The position numbers and the translations under genes were made by a program. Below are positions 44,465 through 55,004 of a stretch of 64,000 bases of DNA, one piece after another. The notes under the pieces were generated by a model. That model worked only from the letters and a program-made list of their open reading frames with translations. It did not search any database and was not told where the DNA came from. Numbering within the stretch: the stretch's first letter is position 1; every line of letters begins with the position of its first letter. The DNA comes from Parahoeflea alexandrii. GTDB taxonomy: Bacteria > Pseudomonadota > Alphaproteobacteria > Rhizobiales > Rhizobiaceae. Where the stretch lies: positions 806,001-870,000 of the forward strand of contig NZ_JAPWHB010000001.1 in assembly GCF_027214025.1 (NCBI RefSeq). The letters run 5' to 3'.

Positions 44465-45367
44465 AGCGCGCCGATCTCGCGCAGTTTCTTGAGCACCGTC
44501 TCGTTCGGCTCGCCGGTGACCGGCAGGCGATAGTGCTTCTCGAAGGCGCTGATGGCGGCGCGCGTCTGCGATCCGGCGACGCCGTCGACGGTAATGTCCG
44601 CATAGGCGATGTTGGAAAGGCCCGACTGGATCTGCCGCACCAGCTCGCTCGGACCATCGGCGATCAGCGCCGAGATGGTCACCGGTTCGCCGGCACGTGC
44701 GTCCGATGCGACAGCCGGCGCAGGCCGGGGTTTTGGCGTCGGGCGTGCCGCGGGCTGGCTGCTCGCCACCTCGACGGGTGCCGCCGGTGTGCTGGCCTTG
44801 TCCATGACCGCGAGCAGCCCCGGGCTTGCCTCGCCGGTCTCAACATAACCGTTGTTCTTCTCCCAGGTGCGGATCGCGGCTGCGGATTTGGGGCCCATCA
44901 GGCCATCGATATCGCCGGAATACAGTCCCTTTTTGGCGAGAATCGTCTGCATCCGCACAAGCACCGGATCAGCTGCGGACACAGGCCCGGGCGCGGCTTC
45001 CGCGACGCTGTCTGCAACCGCCGGCGCGGGCACGGCGTTGGGAACGGGAATGGAGGCGGTCGGCGTGTTGTCGCTGCGTTCGATCCGGTAGGTGGTCACG
45101 GTGCGGGACGGCACGCCCTTGATGAACGGCGTCTGCGGGGTGACAGGCCGGGCGGTGGCGACAGGCACAGCCGGCGACGCCGCTTCGCGCGTCTTGAGGA
45201 TCGGCGCGGGATGCTGTCCGGGCTGATGCCAGATCGCGTTGCTCGCGACGAAGCCGAAGATCACCGCAAACGCCACGCTGCCCCCGGCAAGCGAGGGATG
45301 CGCCGACACCAGCGAGCCGAGCATTCCGAGAATGCCGTGGCCCCGGGCGGGTTCATCGTCAAACAAG

Positions 45368-47314
<1,947 letters not shown>

Positions 47315-47730
47315 TGCCGGCTTAAGGAAAGGATAAGCCAGCCGTCCGGACACGGCCAAAACCGGCCGAATTGCCGCGACGGCGGCGATGCGGGAGCGGC
47401 TTTGGCGATTATGGTTAATCGATGCTTTCCGGAATCTGCAAGGTGTGACAACTGGCCGGCAATCCGCTTCAGAGCCGATAAAACCGCCGAAAGGTCACGC
47501 CTGCGCGGTTGCCGAAGACACGCGCCCGCCATACCCGCCGGCGCCGGCGGACGGTTTGATGCGGCACCCGGCGGGGTGCGGACAATTGCCTAAAATTTTC
47601 GGCAAATTTGGCTCAAAACCCATCGCCTGCTTCAAATCCGCCTTGAAGAATTTGCTTCATGGTGTGCGCAAGTTCGGGACAACCCGGGCATCTCCGCCCA
47701 AAGATGGCGGGAAACAGGAAGGGCTAACAC
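47315..47730. other. 416-base intergenic region between divergent genes
   Basis: It lies between the kinase and DUF5330 genes, which point away from each other. It holds a perfect 16-base palindrome CCGCCGGCGCCGGCGG (47535-47550), a GCACCC/GGGTGC hairpin (47563-47578) and an AT palindrome GCCTAAAATTTTCGGC (47588-47603, one mismatch). Both promoters must be here; none is clear. Confidence 0.5.
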
Positions 47731-48054
47731 ATGTGGTTTCTGATAAAGGGAAGTTTCTGGTTCTCACTGGTGCTGATCGCCTTGCCGCTGCTCGATTCGA
47801 ATTCGCGGGAGGCGCTTGAAGATGCGCCGCCGCTGGAAGTCGGCCAGAGCATGGCCGCCGCTGTCGAGGCGCTGCAGGACATCAGGCAAATCTGCGTCCG
47901 CAAGCCGGATATCTGCGAAACAGGCAGCGAGACCTTCGCCGCTCTCGGAGTGCGCGCCAAGGAAGGCGCCCGCATTGCCTACCAGTTTCTCGATTCCAAA
48001 TTCGCCGATGGCGAAAGCGACCTGGTAACGGGATCCCTGCCCGTCACCAACTGA
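47731..48054 (+). CDS. DUF5330 protein
   Basis: 107 aa. One hydrophobic N-terminal helix (FLIKGSFWFSLVLIALPLL) then a conserved region AVEALQDIRQICVRKPDICETG and VRAKEGARIAYQFLD, the DUF5330 signature of rhizobia. The conserved cysteine pair in QICVRKPDIC may form a disulfide. Probably a periplasmic, membrane-anchored protein of unknown function. GGAAGGG precedes the start. Confidence 0.88.
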   Translation: MWFLIKGSFWFSLVLIALPLLDSNSREALEDAPPLEVGQSMAAAVEALQDIRQICVRKPDICETGSETFAALGVRAKEGARIAYQFLDSKFADGESDLVTGSLPVTN

Positions 48055-48156
48055 GTTTTCCCGGCCGCCCGCTCCATCAACGGGGCACTGGCCGGGGATG
48101 TCCGCCGTAAGTTGCATGATGCTAAAAACTGCCAACTCCAGTCGCGTCTGACGCGC

Positions 48157-48197
48157 CGCCGCCGGGACCAGCCCTTCCCCCGGCGGCGTTTTCTTTT
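48157..48197 (+). terminator. Rho-independent terminator after DUF5330
   Basis: CGCCGCCGGG (48157-48166) pairs with CCCGGCGGCG (48179-48188) around a 12-base loop, followed by TTTTCTTTT. It ends the DUF5330 transcript. The rest of the 48055-48366 gap shows nothing clear. Confidence 0.85.
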
Positions 48198-48366
48198 GGC
48201 CATGGCCTACTGCCGCCATCCGCACCTGCTCGTGCCCGCATGCAGCGCCCGCTCCACCGCCAGCTTCCTGAACCCCGACATGCAGACAGCGTGACAAATT
48301 GCACCCGGACGGGGTGCATAAGCTGTCAAATCCGCCTATATGACTGAGCAATTACAGGAAACACCG

Positions 48367-48795
48367 ATGTCCACGCTGCAAACCATCATCGACGATTTCG
48401 AGTATCTTGACGATTGGGAAGACCGCTACCGCTATCTGATCGAGATCGGCAAGGCGTTGCCGGAGATGCCTGAGAGCGAAAAGATCGACGAGAACAAGGT
48501 CAAAGGCTGCGCCAGCCAGGTCTGGCTGGTGGCCGAAACCGAACCGGGAGACCCGGGCGATCCGGTGATGATCTACCGCGGCTATTCCGACGCCCATATC
48601 GTGCGCGGCCTGGTCGCTGTCGTTCTGGCGGCGACCTCGGGAGAAAAGGCGTCGGCGGTGGAGAAGCTCGACGAGGCGGCCCTGATGTCGCAGCTGGGGC
48701 TGGGCGAGCACCTGTCGACGCAGCGGGCCAACGGTCTGCGCTCGATGGTCATGCGGATCAAGGCGCATGCCGCAGCGGCGCGGGCTGCCGGCTAG
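48367..48795 (+). CDS. sufE: Cysteine desulfurase sulfur acceptor SufE
   Basis: 142 aa from ATG 48367, with AGGAA at good spacing; a longer reading from 48340 has weaker support. It has the SufE fold and the catalytic cysteine in KGCASQVW at about residue 49. It takes sulfur from SufS for iron-sulfur cluster assembly. The rest of the suf operon is not here, which is usual in rhizobia. Repeats follow directly after the stop codon. Confidence 0.95.
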   Translation: MSTLQTIIDDFEYLDDWEDRYRYLIEIGKALPEMPESEKIDENKVKGCASQVWLVAETEPGDPGDPVMIYRGYSDAHIVRGLVAVVLAATSGEKASAVEKLDEAALMSQLGLGEHLSTQRANGLRSMVMRIKAHAAAARAAG

Positions 48796-48898
48796 AGCAT
48801 TTCCGGTGAAAACGGAGTCACCGAAAACGCTCTATCTTGTTGTTTTCACGCAATTCCGGACGCAAAACCGGTTCCCAGTTTCGCTGGAATTACTCTAC
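48794..48898. repeat. Rhizobial-type composite hairpin repeat after sufE
   Basis: Two hairpins: GAGC.TTTCCGGTG against CACCGAAAACGCTC, then AATTCC against GGAATT around GCAAAACCGGTTCCCAG. The pattern of such intergenic repeats is common in rhizobial genomes. It starts on the sufE stop codon and could act as its terminator. Confidence 0.7.
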
Positions 48899-48947
48899 AG
48901 CATCGCGCATCCAATTGGATGCGCAAAGGGCGCTGTAGCACTTTGAA
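48893..48947. repeat. Palindromic interspersed repeat, copy 2
   Basis: The core GCGCATCCAATTGGATGCGC (48905-48924) is identical to the one at 10595-10614. Flanks CTCTACAGCAT and AAAGGGCGCTGTAGCAC, read on the other strand, match the flanks of copy 1. It lies between the composite repeat and the end of the DUF6456 gene. Confidence 0.88.
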
Positions 48948-48961
48948 ATGATGCTTGTTCG

Positions 48962-49792
48962 TTATCGCTCAATTGAATCCAGTTGAGCGCGACATGCATT
49001 GGGCTTTCGCCGCGGCGCCGCATAATGCCTGGCGAGTGCTGCGAGAGCCGTGCGCAGCATCAACTTGGCTGACCGGGCTGGCCATTGCCGTTCGCGCTCG
49101 ACCTCGGCCAGACCTTTCAGAAAACAGCAGACATCGAGCAGGACGCCCGAGAGTTCCGGTCCTACCTCGGCCAGCGCCGCCTCAACGCGCAACCTTGCGG
49201 ACAAGGCCGCCTCACCGAGTTCCGCCGCTCCTCCGGCGCCGCCCTTTGACCGTCCGTAGCGCACGGGCTCCCAGTTCTGGCCAAGCGAGGGCTGCATCTG
49301 ACCGCGGGTGAAATCGAGCCTGAGCCTTTCGCCCGCCTCCACCTGCGCCGGCTCAAGGAACAGGGCACCGCCCCGGCCCCTCAGCCGCGTCAGCGCCGCC
49401 AGTGGCGATTCGTCCTGATTGATCCGCAACTGCCCGTGATCGGGATCGGATCCGGCCACCAGCGTCCGGTGCTGGTCCTGGAAGGCGCTGTCGGGGTCGG
49501 CGAGCCAGCGCTTGAGCGCTGCCCGGCCCTCGGGCGTCGCCGTGCAGGATTGCCCGGTTCGCGAGGATTGCGGCGGGGACGGATCGATGGCGACCAGACC
49601 GCGCTGCAGCGCCGCCCTGAATATCCGGGCATCGACCTTTCGGGACGCGCCGTCGTCGCGGATCAGTTCCACCCGACCGGGATGCGGGGGTATGCCCGCC
49701 ACCGGCACGGTTGCGGGACCGCGCGCCAGGAAGCCGACGAGAGCGGCGAGCGCACGGCGCGACCGGCCTGCCTCAGAGCCCTGCATCATCAT
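48962..49792 (-). CDS. DUF6456 domain protein
   Basis: 276 aa from one of three tandem ATGs at 49792. The N-terminal part contains LVGFLARGPATVPV and FRAALQRGLVAIDP, and the C-terminal part the DUF6456 pattern with AGERLRLDFTRGQMQPSL, and VGPELSGVLLDVCCFLKGLAEVE (core LDVCCFLKGLAEVE). Related proteins pair with a DnaA-C-like HTH protein, as here, overlapping by 20 bases. The role is unknown; DNA or recombination-related function is only a guess. Confidence 0.85.
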   Translation of the reverse strand: MMMQGSEAGRSRRALAALVGFLARGPATVPVAGIPPHPGRVELIRDDGASRKVDARIFRAALQRGLVAIDPSPPQSSRTGQSCTATPEGRAALKRWLADPDSAFQDQHRTLVAGSDPDHGQLRINQDESPLAALTRLRGRGGALFLEPAQVEAGERLRLDFTRGQMQPSLGQNWEPVRYGRSKGGAGGAAELGEAALSARLRVEAALAEVGPELSGVLLDVCCFLKGLAEVERERQWPARSAKLMLRTALAALARHYAAPRRKPNACRAQLDSIER

Positions 49793-50354
49793 GCCCCAGC
49801 GGCGCAAAGACAGCCCCGACACAGCGCTCGCACTGTTCGACGAAGCGGTCGTAGCCGGCGTCGTCGCGGCGGTCCTCGACCACCGAGCAGGCATGCATGA
49901 CGGTGGTACGGTCGCGGCCGAAGGCGGTGGCAATGGTCTGATAGGGCACCGAGAGCACCACGTGGCTGAGATACATGGCGATCTGCCGCATGTGGCAGCG
50001 CGGCCGGCGGCGGGCGGCGCCTTCCGGCAGGTCCCGGTCGCAGGCGGCAGCAAACAGTTCCGCCACCAGCCGCCAGGTGACGCGGCAGCGCAGGATATCG
50101 ACAAATGTGGTCGCTCCGGCCGGTTCGCCCGGACGGGGCCTTGCGGCACCGCCGGCCGGGGCTGAACCGGGGACGCCCGAAAGCCCGAGCAGTGCGCTCA
50201 GACCGGCATTGCCGGCAAGGGCTGCCAGCGCCATCGCCGTTTCATCGCCAAGTACAGGGCCGCTCAAGGCATTGACCTGGGCGGCGCGGGCTGCCGGCTC
50301 GGGAACGATAGTGTCTGAATGGCCGCTGGTTGGGTTCTTGCGTCGGAAAGCCAT
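49773..50354 (-). CDS. DnaA C-terminal-like helix-turn-helix protein
   Basis: 193 aa from ATG 50354 (GGAG nine bases upstream). The C-terminal half has a Bac_DnaA_C-type HTH: RQIAMYLSHVVLSVPYQTIATAFGRDRTTVMHAC, with the family motif YLSHVVLSVPYQTIATAFGRDRTTV (core TIATAFGRDRTTV). The N-terminal half is disordered. It likely binds DNA but lacks the DnaA ATPase domain, so it is a small regulator rather than an initiator. It runs with the DUF6456 gene. Confidence 0.85.
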   Translation of the reverse strand: MAFRRKNPTSGHSDTIVPEPAARAAQVNALSGPVLGDETAMALAALAGNAGLSALLGLSGVPGSAPAGGAARPRPGEPAGATTFVDILRCRVTWRLVAELFAAACDRDLPEGAARRRPRCHMRQIAMYLSHVVLSVPYQTIATAFGRDRTTVMHACSVVEDRRDDAGYDRFVEQCERCVGAVFAPLGHDDAGL

Positions 50355-50477
50355 GATGAAAATCTCCATTAATAGGAATATTTTCTTACATGATATGCAG
50401 ATCATGGGGACGTGCAGCCACCCACACCCTACACCCTAGCGTTGATTCTGCATTGTTTTTGGTAATTTTGAACCGAA

Positions 50478-50501
50478 ATGTGAGGATTTTTTTCCTCACA
50501 T
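50478..50501. promoter_or_regulatory. Symmetric hairpin with T6 loop upstream of the HTH gene
   Basis: ATGTGAGGA (50478-50486) pairs with TCCTCACAT (50493-50501) around TTTTTT. It lies about 125 bases upstream of the HTH gene start. The fully symmetric arms could be an operator or an RNA element. The 50355-50713 gap also holds the terminator at 50582-50612. Confidence 0.5.
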
Positions 50502-50581
50502 GTTCGCAGATCCCTGATCGCGGCGCCGGCAGCGGCCGGCCGGAACGCAGCTCTGCAACAGGAAGCAGGCAGGTTTGCATG

Positions 50582-50612
50582 AAAAAACCGTGGCCCCGGG
50601 GCCACGGTTTTT
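50582..50612. terminator. Bidirectional rho-independent terminator after mucR
   Basis: AACCGTGGCC (50586-50595) pairs with GGCCACGGTT around CCGG, with A-runs before and T-runs after. Both strands carry a T tract, so it can end mucR (minus) and any plus-strand transcript. Confidence 0.92.
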
Positions 50613-50713
50613 CAAGGATCGCATGTCCGGGCTGCCGTCCATGCAAAGATCCGAACTGGTTGGAGCTGTTCCCGGTTGAGGGTTGACGACCGAACCGGAA
50701 GAGCCGCCGACCC

Positions 50714-51136
50714 TTACTTGCCGCGCTTGCGCTTCTGACCGAGACCCATTTCCTTGGCCAGGCGCGACCGCGCTTCGGCATAGGAGGGAGCGACCATCGG
50801 ATAATCCGCAGGCAGATCCCACTTCTCGCGGTACTGCTCGGGCGTCAACCCGTAATGGGTCATCAGGTGCCGCTTGAGCGACTTGAACTTCTGGCCGTCT
50901 TCAAGGCAGATCAGATAATCGTTCTGGATCGACCGGCGAACCGATACTGCTGGCTTCGGCTTCTCAACGACTTCTTCCGTCATCGTGGTAGCACCGCCGA
51001 GTGCGGCATGTACCTGCGAGATCACGTTCGGAAGATCATTAGCCGCCACGGAGTTGTTGCTCACGTAAGCAGCGACAATTTCCGCGGTCAGCTCGATGAG
51101 CAAATCCGCACCATTGTCCTTGTTTGCTTCTGTCAT
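50714..51136 (-). CDS. mucR: MucR/Ros-family zinc-finger regulator
   Basis: 140 aa. The C2H2-type finger sits in [24 protein letters not shown] (Cys79, then His of RHLMTHYG), flanked by [18 protein letters not shown] and a basic end. MucR/Ros proteins repress exopolysaccharide, motility and other genes in rhizobia by binding AT-rich DNA, often with H-NS-like behaviour. Length and motifs are standard. A long AT-rich region lies upstream. Confidence 0.97.
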   Translation of the reverse strand: MTEANKDNGADLLIELTAEIVAAYVSNNSVAANDLPNVISQVHAALGGATTMTEEVVEKPKPAVSVRRSIQNDYLICLEDGQKFKSLKRHLMTHYGLTPEQYREKWDLPADYPMVAPSYAEARSRLAKEMGLGQKRKRGK

Positions 51137-51398
51137 AGTCTGGTCCTAACTCTTTTTGAAATGCAAGCTGTGTGGGTTTCGGAACAAGATAGTTACAAAT
51201 AACGCACATTCCGCACGACGTGCTGCAGCGTTGGATTTACATTGTTTTACACCTTAAGCAAGTACTAGTTCTTGTAGAATTTGCTCCCCATTAATACAAA
51301 TTTACACAAATTTATAAAAAACATGTAATCATGGCGCGAATTTGGCCCCGTAATGAATTTTTAGGTTGCAGACAATATTCAACTACAATTACTTATCT
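51137..51398. other. AT-rich upstream region of mucR
   Basis: About 260 bases with many short AT tracts (TTATAAAAAACATGTAAT and similar) between mucR and mnhG, which are in the same direction. MucR-type proteins bind such DNA, so autoregulation is plausible. It probably also holds the end of the mnh transcript; no clear hairpin was seen. Confidence 0.55.
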
Positions 51399-51737
51399 CT
51401 ATGCGTTATCTTTCGGCTTCATGTCATCCATTACCGCTGACGAATGCAAGCGGTATCCGACCGCATAGGCCGCCTTGGCAAGAAGATGCGAGGACACCGG
51501 AGCCGTAAGCAGGAAGAACACCACCCCGGCGAGCGCCCGCGACATGGTTCCGGTATCGGTGGCATGAATGGCCAGCGCGATCAGCATCAGGCAGGAGCCC
51601 ATGGTACCGGCCTTGGAGGCGGCATGCATGCGGGTATAGACGTCCGGCAAGCGCAGCAGGCCGATGGAAGCAACCAGCGCGAAAAACGAGCCGATGACCA
51701 GGAACGCCGCCGATACCAGTGTGACCAGTTCACTCAT
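51399..51737 (-). CDS. mnhG: Na+/H+ antiporter subunit MnhG (MrpG/PhaG)
   Basis: 112 aa with three membrane helices. The motif [23 protein letters not shown] is the MnhG signature (shown as [20 protein letters not shown]). It is the last gene of the operon and overlaps mnhF by 8 bases. It is needed for stability of the Mrp complex in known systems. Confidence 0.95.
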   Translation of the reverse strand: MSELVTLVSAAFLVIGSFFALVASIGLLRLPDVYTRMHAASKAGTMGSCLMLIALAIHATDTGTMSRALAGVVFFLLTAPVSSHLLAKAAYAVGYRLHSSAVMDDMKPKDNA

Positions 51738-52158
51738 TGTCTTGCCTTCCCGAAGTCTTGCCAGCCGCAGGCCCGGTATCCATTCCGCCGGATCCGGACC
51801 TGGCCTTTGCCGCAGCCTTTGCCTGCCGCCGCGCCGCCGACGCGGCTTCCCGCGCCTCGCTCAGGATATCGTCCTCGGTCTTGCCGCGTGAGAGGACGAA
51901 ACGGGCAAAGGCCACGGTGGCAAGGAAGCCGACCAGCCCCAGCGCGATCGCCACATCGACATAGAGCGTATAGCCGGTCTTGATGCCGATGACCGCGATG
52001 AAGCCGATCGCGATGGCGACCAGCATGTCGAGGCCCAGGATCCGGTCCGGCAGGGTCGGTCCCTTGACAATGCGGTAGATGGTGACCAGGAACGACAGGC
52101 TCAGGATTGCGAGCGCAAGGGTGACGGCGTGATCGAAGATGGTTGCGACGCTGATCAT
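51730..52158 (-). CDS. mnhF: Na+/H+ antiporter subunit MnhF (MrpF/PhaF)
   Basis: 142 aa. Three membrane helices with [17 protein letters not shown], the MnhF motif. The C-terminal tail of about 50 residues is charged and Ala-rich, longer than in many MnhF proteins. It overlaps mnhG and mnhE by 8 and 4 bases. Confidence 0.94.
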   Translation of the reverse strand: MISVATIFDHAVTLALAILSLSFLVTIYRIVKGPTLPDRILGLDMLVAIAIGFIAVIGIKTGYTLYVDVAIALGLVGFLATVAFARFVLSRGKTEDDILSEAREAASAARRQAKAAAKARSGSGGMDTGPAAGKTSGRQDNE

Positions 52159-52628
52159 CGGAACGCCTCCATGATCTTGCGCTCGAAGCCTTCGGCGATG
52201 TCGCGCCGGGCGCCGTCGGGATCGGACGCGTCGATGGCGTGCACGTAGAGAATGCGGCGGTCTTCCGACACATCCACAGACAGCGTGCCGGGCGTCAGCG
52301 TGATCAGGTTGGCCAGGATGGTGATCTCGAAATCGCGGTCGACCCTGAGCGGATAGGCGAAGATCCCCGGCTTGAGATCCATGCGCGGCGACAGCACCAG
52401 CACGGCAACCCTCCAGGCCGACAGCACCAGTTCATAGACAAACAGCAGCAGCAGCGAGATCACCCGCCGGGCGCGGGAGAAATAGCCGGTGGAGCCCACC
52501 TGCTCGCGGATCAGCGACAGGGCGAAGATCGCCAGCACGAAGCCGAAGGCAAAATTGAGGAATGTGAACGAACCGCTGACCGCCGACCAGGTCAGCGCCA
52601 GCAGCACATTGACCAGAAACAGGCTCAT
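52155..52628 (-). CDS. mnhE: Na+/H+ antiporter subunit MnhE (MrpE/PhaE)
   Basis: 157 aa from ATG 52628, which overlaps the mnhD stop (ATGA). Two to three membrane helices at the front and a soluble C-terminus with [21 protein letters not shown], typical MnhE. Longer frames upstream are shadows. It belongs to the full mnhABCDEFG set. Confidence 0.95.
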   Translation of the reverse strand: MSLFLVNVLLALTWSAVSGSFTFLNFAFGFVLAIFALSLIREQVGSTGYFSRARRVISLLLLFVYELVLSAWRVAVLVLSPRMDLKPGIFAYPLRVDRDFEITILANLITLTPGTLSVDVSEDRRILYVHAIDASDPDGARRDIAEGFERKIMEAFR

Positions 52629-54193
52629 TGCGATGCCTCCACGGGAAAGACCGAAAGCACATAGGCGGACGGATCGAGAAGCCCGCGGGCGGCATCCTGG
52701 GCCAGCGCCATCACAGGTTCGGGCCAGACGCCGGCAGCGACGGTGATGGCGACCAGACCAGCCAACGCCATGGTTGCGCCGACCGGCAACGGGCTGAGGG
52801 CGGCCGCATCGGGGTCTCCGGCAGGTGCGGGACGCCAGTAGGCGAGCGCCCAGATCCGCCCGACGGTTATCGTGGTCAACAGCCCGGTCACCAGGATTGC
52901 GCCCGCAAGCCACCAGGCGCCGATGTCGAGCGAGGCCTTGACCAGCATGATCTTGGGCCAGAAGCCGGAGAACGGCGGCAGGCCGGCTACCGACAGGAAC
53001 AGCATCAGCGTCATGGCGGCGATCGCGGCGTTCTTGGTGTAGAGCCCGCCGGCGGAGGTCAGCTCGAAGCTGCCGCCGAGCCGGGCGGCGACGCCGGCGG
53101 CGAAATAGAGCGCGGTCATCACCACCATGGAATGGGCGGCGTAGAGGATCGCGCCGGAAAGGCCGGCCGGACTGCCTAGCGCCAGTCCGGCCATCATCAC
53201 GCCGATGCCCGAAATCACCAGGAAGCCGAGCGAACGGCGGATATCATTCTGCGCCAGCGCGCCCATGACGCCGAGGATCATGGTCAGCGCCGCGGCAATG
53301 GCGATGAGGAAGGACAGTTCCTCGCGCTCGAAGGGAAACAGCATGCCGAGGATCCGGAGCAGCGCGTAGATGCCGACCTTGGTCAAGAGGCCGGCGAACA
53401 GCGCCGAAACCACCAGCCGCGGCGTGTGATAGGAGGCGGGCAGCCAGAAATTGACCGGGAATGCGGCGGCCTTCATGGCAAAGGCCAGCAGGTAGAGCGT
53501 CACCAGCGTCATCAGCGGCGCGGTGCCGCGCAGTTCGGATGCCTTGATGGCGATATCGGCCATGTTGAGGGTGCCGAACAGGCCGTAGAGATAGCCGGTG
53601 GCGACCAGGAACAGCGTCGTGGCTATCAGGTTGAGGAAGGCATACTTGACCGCGCCGTCGAGCTGTTTCTTCTCGGAGCCGAGCACCAGCAGGCCGAAGG
53701 AGGAAATCAGCAGCACCTCGAACCAGACATAGAGGTTGAAGATGTCGCCGGTCAGGAACGCGCCGAGAATGCCGGCCATGATCAGCATCAGGAACGGGTA
53801 GAAGCCGTAGCGGCGGCCGGTGTCATCGACATCCGAGCGGCCGTAGATTCCGGCGCCGAGCGCCACCAGCGCCGAGGTGGCGGCGAAGAAGGCGCCGAGC
53901 AGATCGACCGTAAACGATATGCCGAACGGCGGCAGCCAGCGGCCCATGGTCATGCTCAGCGTGCCGCTCTGAAAGACATGCACGAGTAGTCCCAGCGTCA
54001 TCAGCACCAGCAGCGCCAGCGCCGGAATGGCGATCAGCGGCTGCAGGTCGGTGCGCTTCCTGAGCATCAGCAGGACCGCGCCGATCAGGATGCACCAGAT
54101 CACCGGAGCGACGATCAGCCAGTCGGCAGCCGCCACCGGCTGCATCACGTAAGCGACGGAAAGATCCTGGAGAGCTTCGCTTTTTCCAGCCAT
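52625..54193 (-). CDS. mnhD: Na+/H+ antiporter subunit MnhD (MrpD/PhaD)
   Basis: 522 aa with about 14 membrane helices, homologous to complex I NuoM/NuoN. Signature segments: YVWFEVLLISSFGLLVLG, GTLNMADIAIKAS and WLPASYHTPRLVVSALFAGLLTKVGIYALLR (core WLPASYHTPRLVVSALF). It is one of the two proton-translocating subunits. It lies between mnhC (13-base gap) and mnhE (4-base overlap). Confidence 0.96.
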   Translation of the reverse strand: MAGKSEALQDLSVAYVMQPVAAADWLIVAPVIWCILIGAVLLMLRKRTDLQPLIAIPALALLVLMTLGLLVHVFQSGTLSMTMGRWLPPFGISFTVDLLGAFFAATSALVALGAGIYGRSDVDDTGRRYGFYPFLMLIMAGILGAFLTGDIFNLYVWFEVLLISSFGLLVLGSEKKQLDGAVKYAFLNLIATTLFLVATGYLYGLFGTLNMADIAIKASELRGTAPLMTLVTLYLLAFAMKAAAFPVNFWLPASYHTPRLVVSALFAGLLTKVGIYALLRILGMLFPFEREELSFLIAIAAALTMILGVMGALAQNDIRRSLGFLVISGIGVMMAGLALGSPAGLSGAILYAAHSMVVMTALYFAAGVAARLGGSFELTSAGGLYTKNAAIAAMTLMLFLSVAGLPPFSGFWPKIMLVKASLDIGAWWLAGAILVTGLLTTITVGRIWALAYWRPAPAGDPDAAALSPLPVGATMALAGLVAITVAAGVWPEPVMALAQDAARGLLDPSAYVLSVFPVEASQ

Positions 54194-54206
54194 TGCCGGT
54201 CTCCCC

Positions 54207-54584
54207 TCAGTACCCGGCCGGCGGGGACTTGTCCCCCACCGGCTCGGCTACGCGCATGTCGTCGGAGCTGTCGGTCTCGAGTTCCTGGAAGGCGCGGTAA
54301 CCCAGCACCAGGAGAAACGCGAAGAACGAGAACGAGATCACGATCGCCGTCAGGATCAGCGCCTGCGGCAGCGGGTTGGCGGCGGCCCCCGTCAACGCAT
54401 CGGCATCGCCCGGAATGATCGGCGGCACTTCGCGGGTGACGCGGCCCGCGGTGAAGATCAGCAGGTTGACGGCGTTGCCGAGAATGGCAGCGCCCATCAG
54501 GATGCGGATGACATGCTTGGACAGGAACAGGTAGATGGCGACGGTAAACAGCGCGCCCACCAGGATGGCAAGGATCGGTTCCAT
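54207..54584 (-). CDS. mnhC: Na+/H+ antiporter subunit MnhC (MrpC/PhaC)
   Basis: 125 aa, NuoK-like, three membrane helices: ILVGALFTVAIYLFLSKHVIRILMGAAILGNAVNLLIF (core RILMGAAILGNAVNLLIF), then LPQALILTAIVISFSFFAF. It shares one base with mnhB (54584). The end is a charged tail. Confidence 0.96.
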   Translation of the reverse strand: MEPILAILVGALFTVAIYLFLSKHVIRILMGAAILGNAVNLLIFTAGRVTREVPPIIPGDADALTGAAANPLPQALILTAIVISFSFFAFLLVLGYRAFQELETDSSDDMRVAEPVGDKSPPAGY

Positions 54585-55003
54585 CAGTCGCGGTCCCTTT
54601 CCTCAAGCGCCAGCGCTATCGACGAGATGGCGCCGACCACAACCAGATAGACGCCAACATCGAACACCAGCACGCTCGACAGCGGGATCTCCACACCGAA
54701 GAGGTGCGGGTAGATCCACAGGCCCGACATGTAGGGCACGCCGGCAAAGATCGACAGCACACCGGCCATGGCCGACATGAACAGGCCGAAGGCGGCGATC
54801 GCCATCGGATGGAAATAGATGGCGCGGCGGACAGGTGCTACGCCGCAGGCAATGCCGTAGATCGCCAGCGCCGAGGCCGCGATCAGGCCGCCGATGAAGC
54901 CGCCGCCGGGCTCGTTGTGGCCGCGCAGCAGAACGAAGATCGAAAACAGCACCATCAGGCTGGTGAGATAGGGCGCGATCGAGCGGAAGATTACCGTACG
55001 CAT
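54584..55003 (-). CDS. mnhB: Na+/H+ antiporter subunit MnhB (MrpB/PhaB)
   Basis: 139 aa with four membrane helices: [25 protein letters not shown] (core [15 protein letters not shown] is the MnhB signature) and [19 protein letters not shown]. It begins one base after the mnhA stop. In some rhizobia this subunit is fused to MnhA; here it is separate. Confidence 0.96.
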   Translation of the reverse strand: MRTVIFRSIAPYLTSLMVLFSIFVLLRGHNEPGGGFIGGLIAASALAIYGIACGVAPVRRAIYFHPMAIAAFGLFMSAMAGVLSIFAGVPYMSGLWIYPHLFGVEIPLSSVLVFDVGVYLVVVGAISSIALALEERDRD

Positions 55004-55004
55004 G

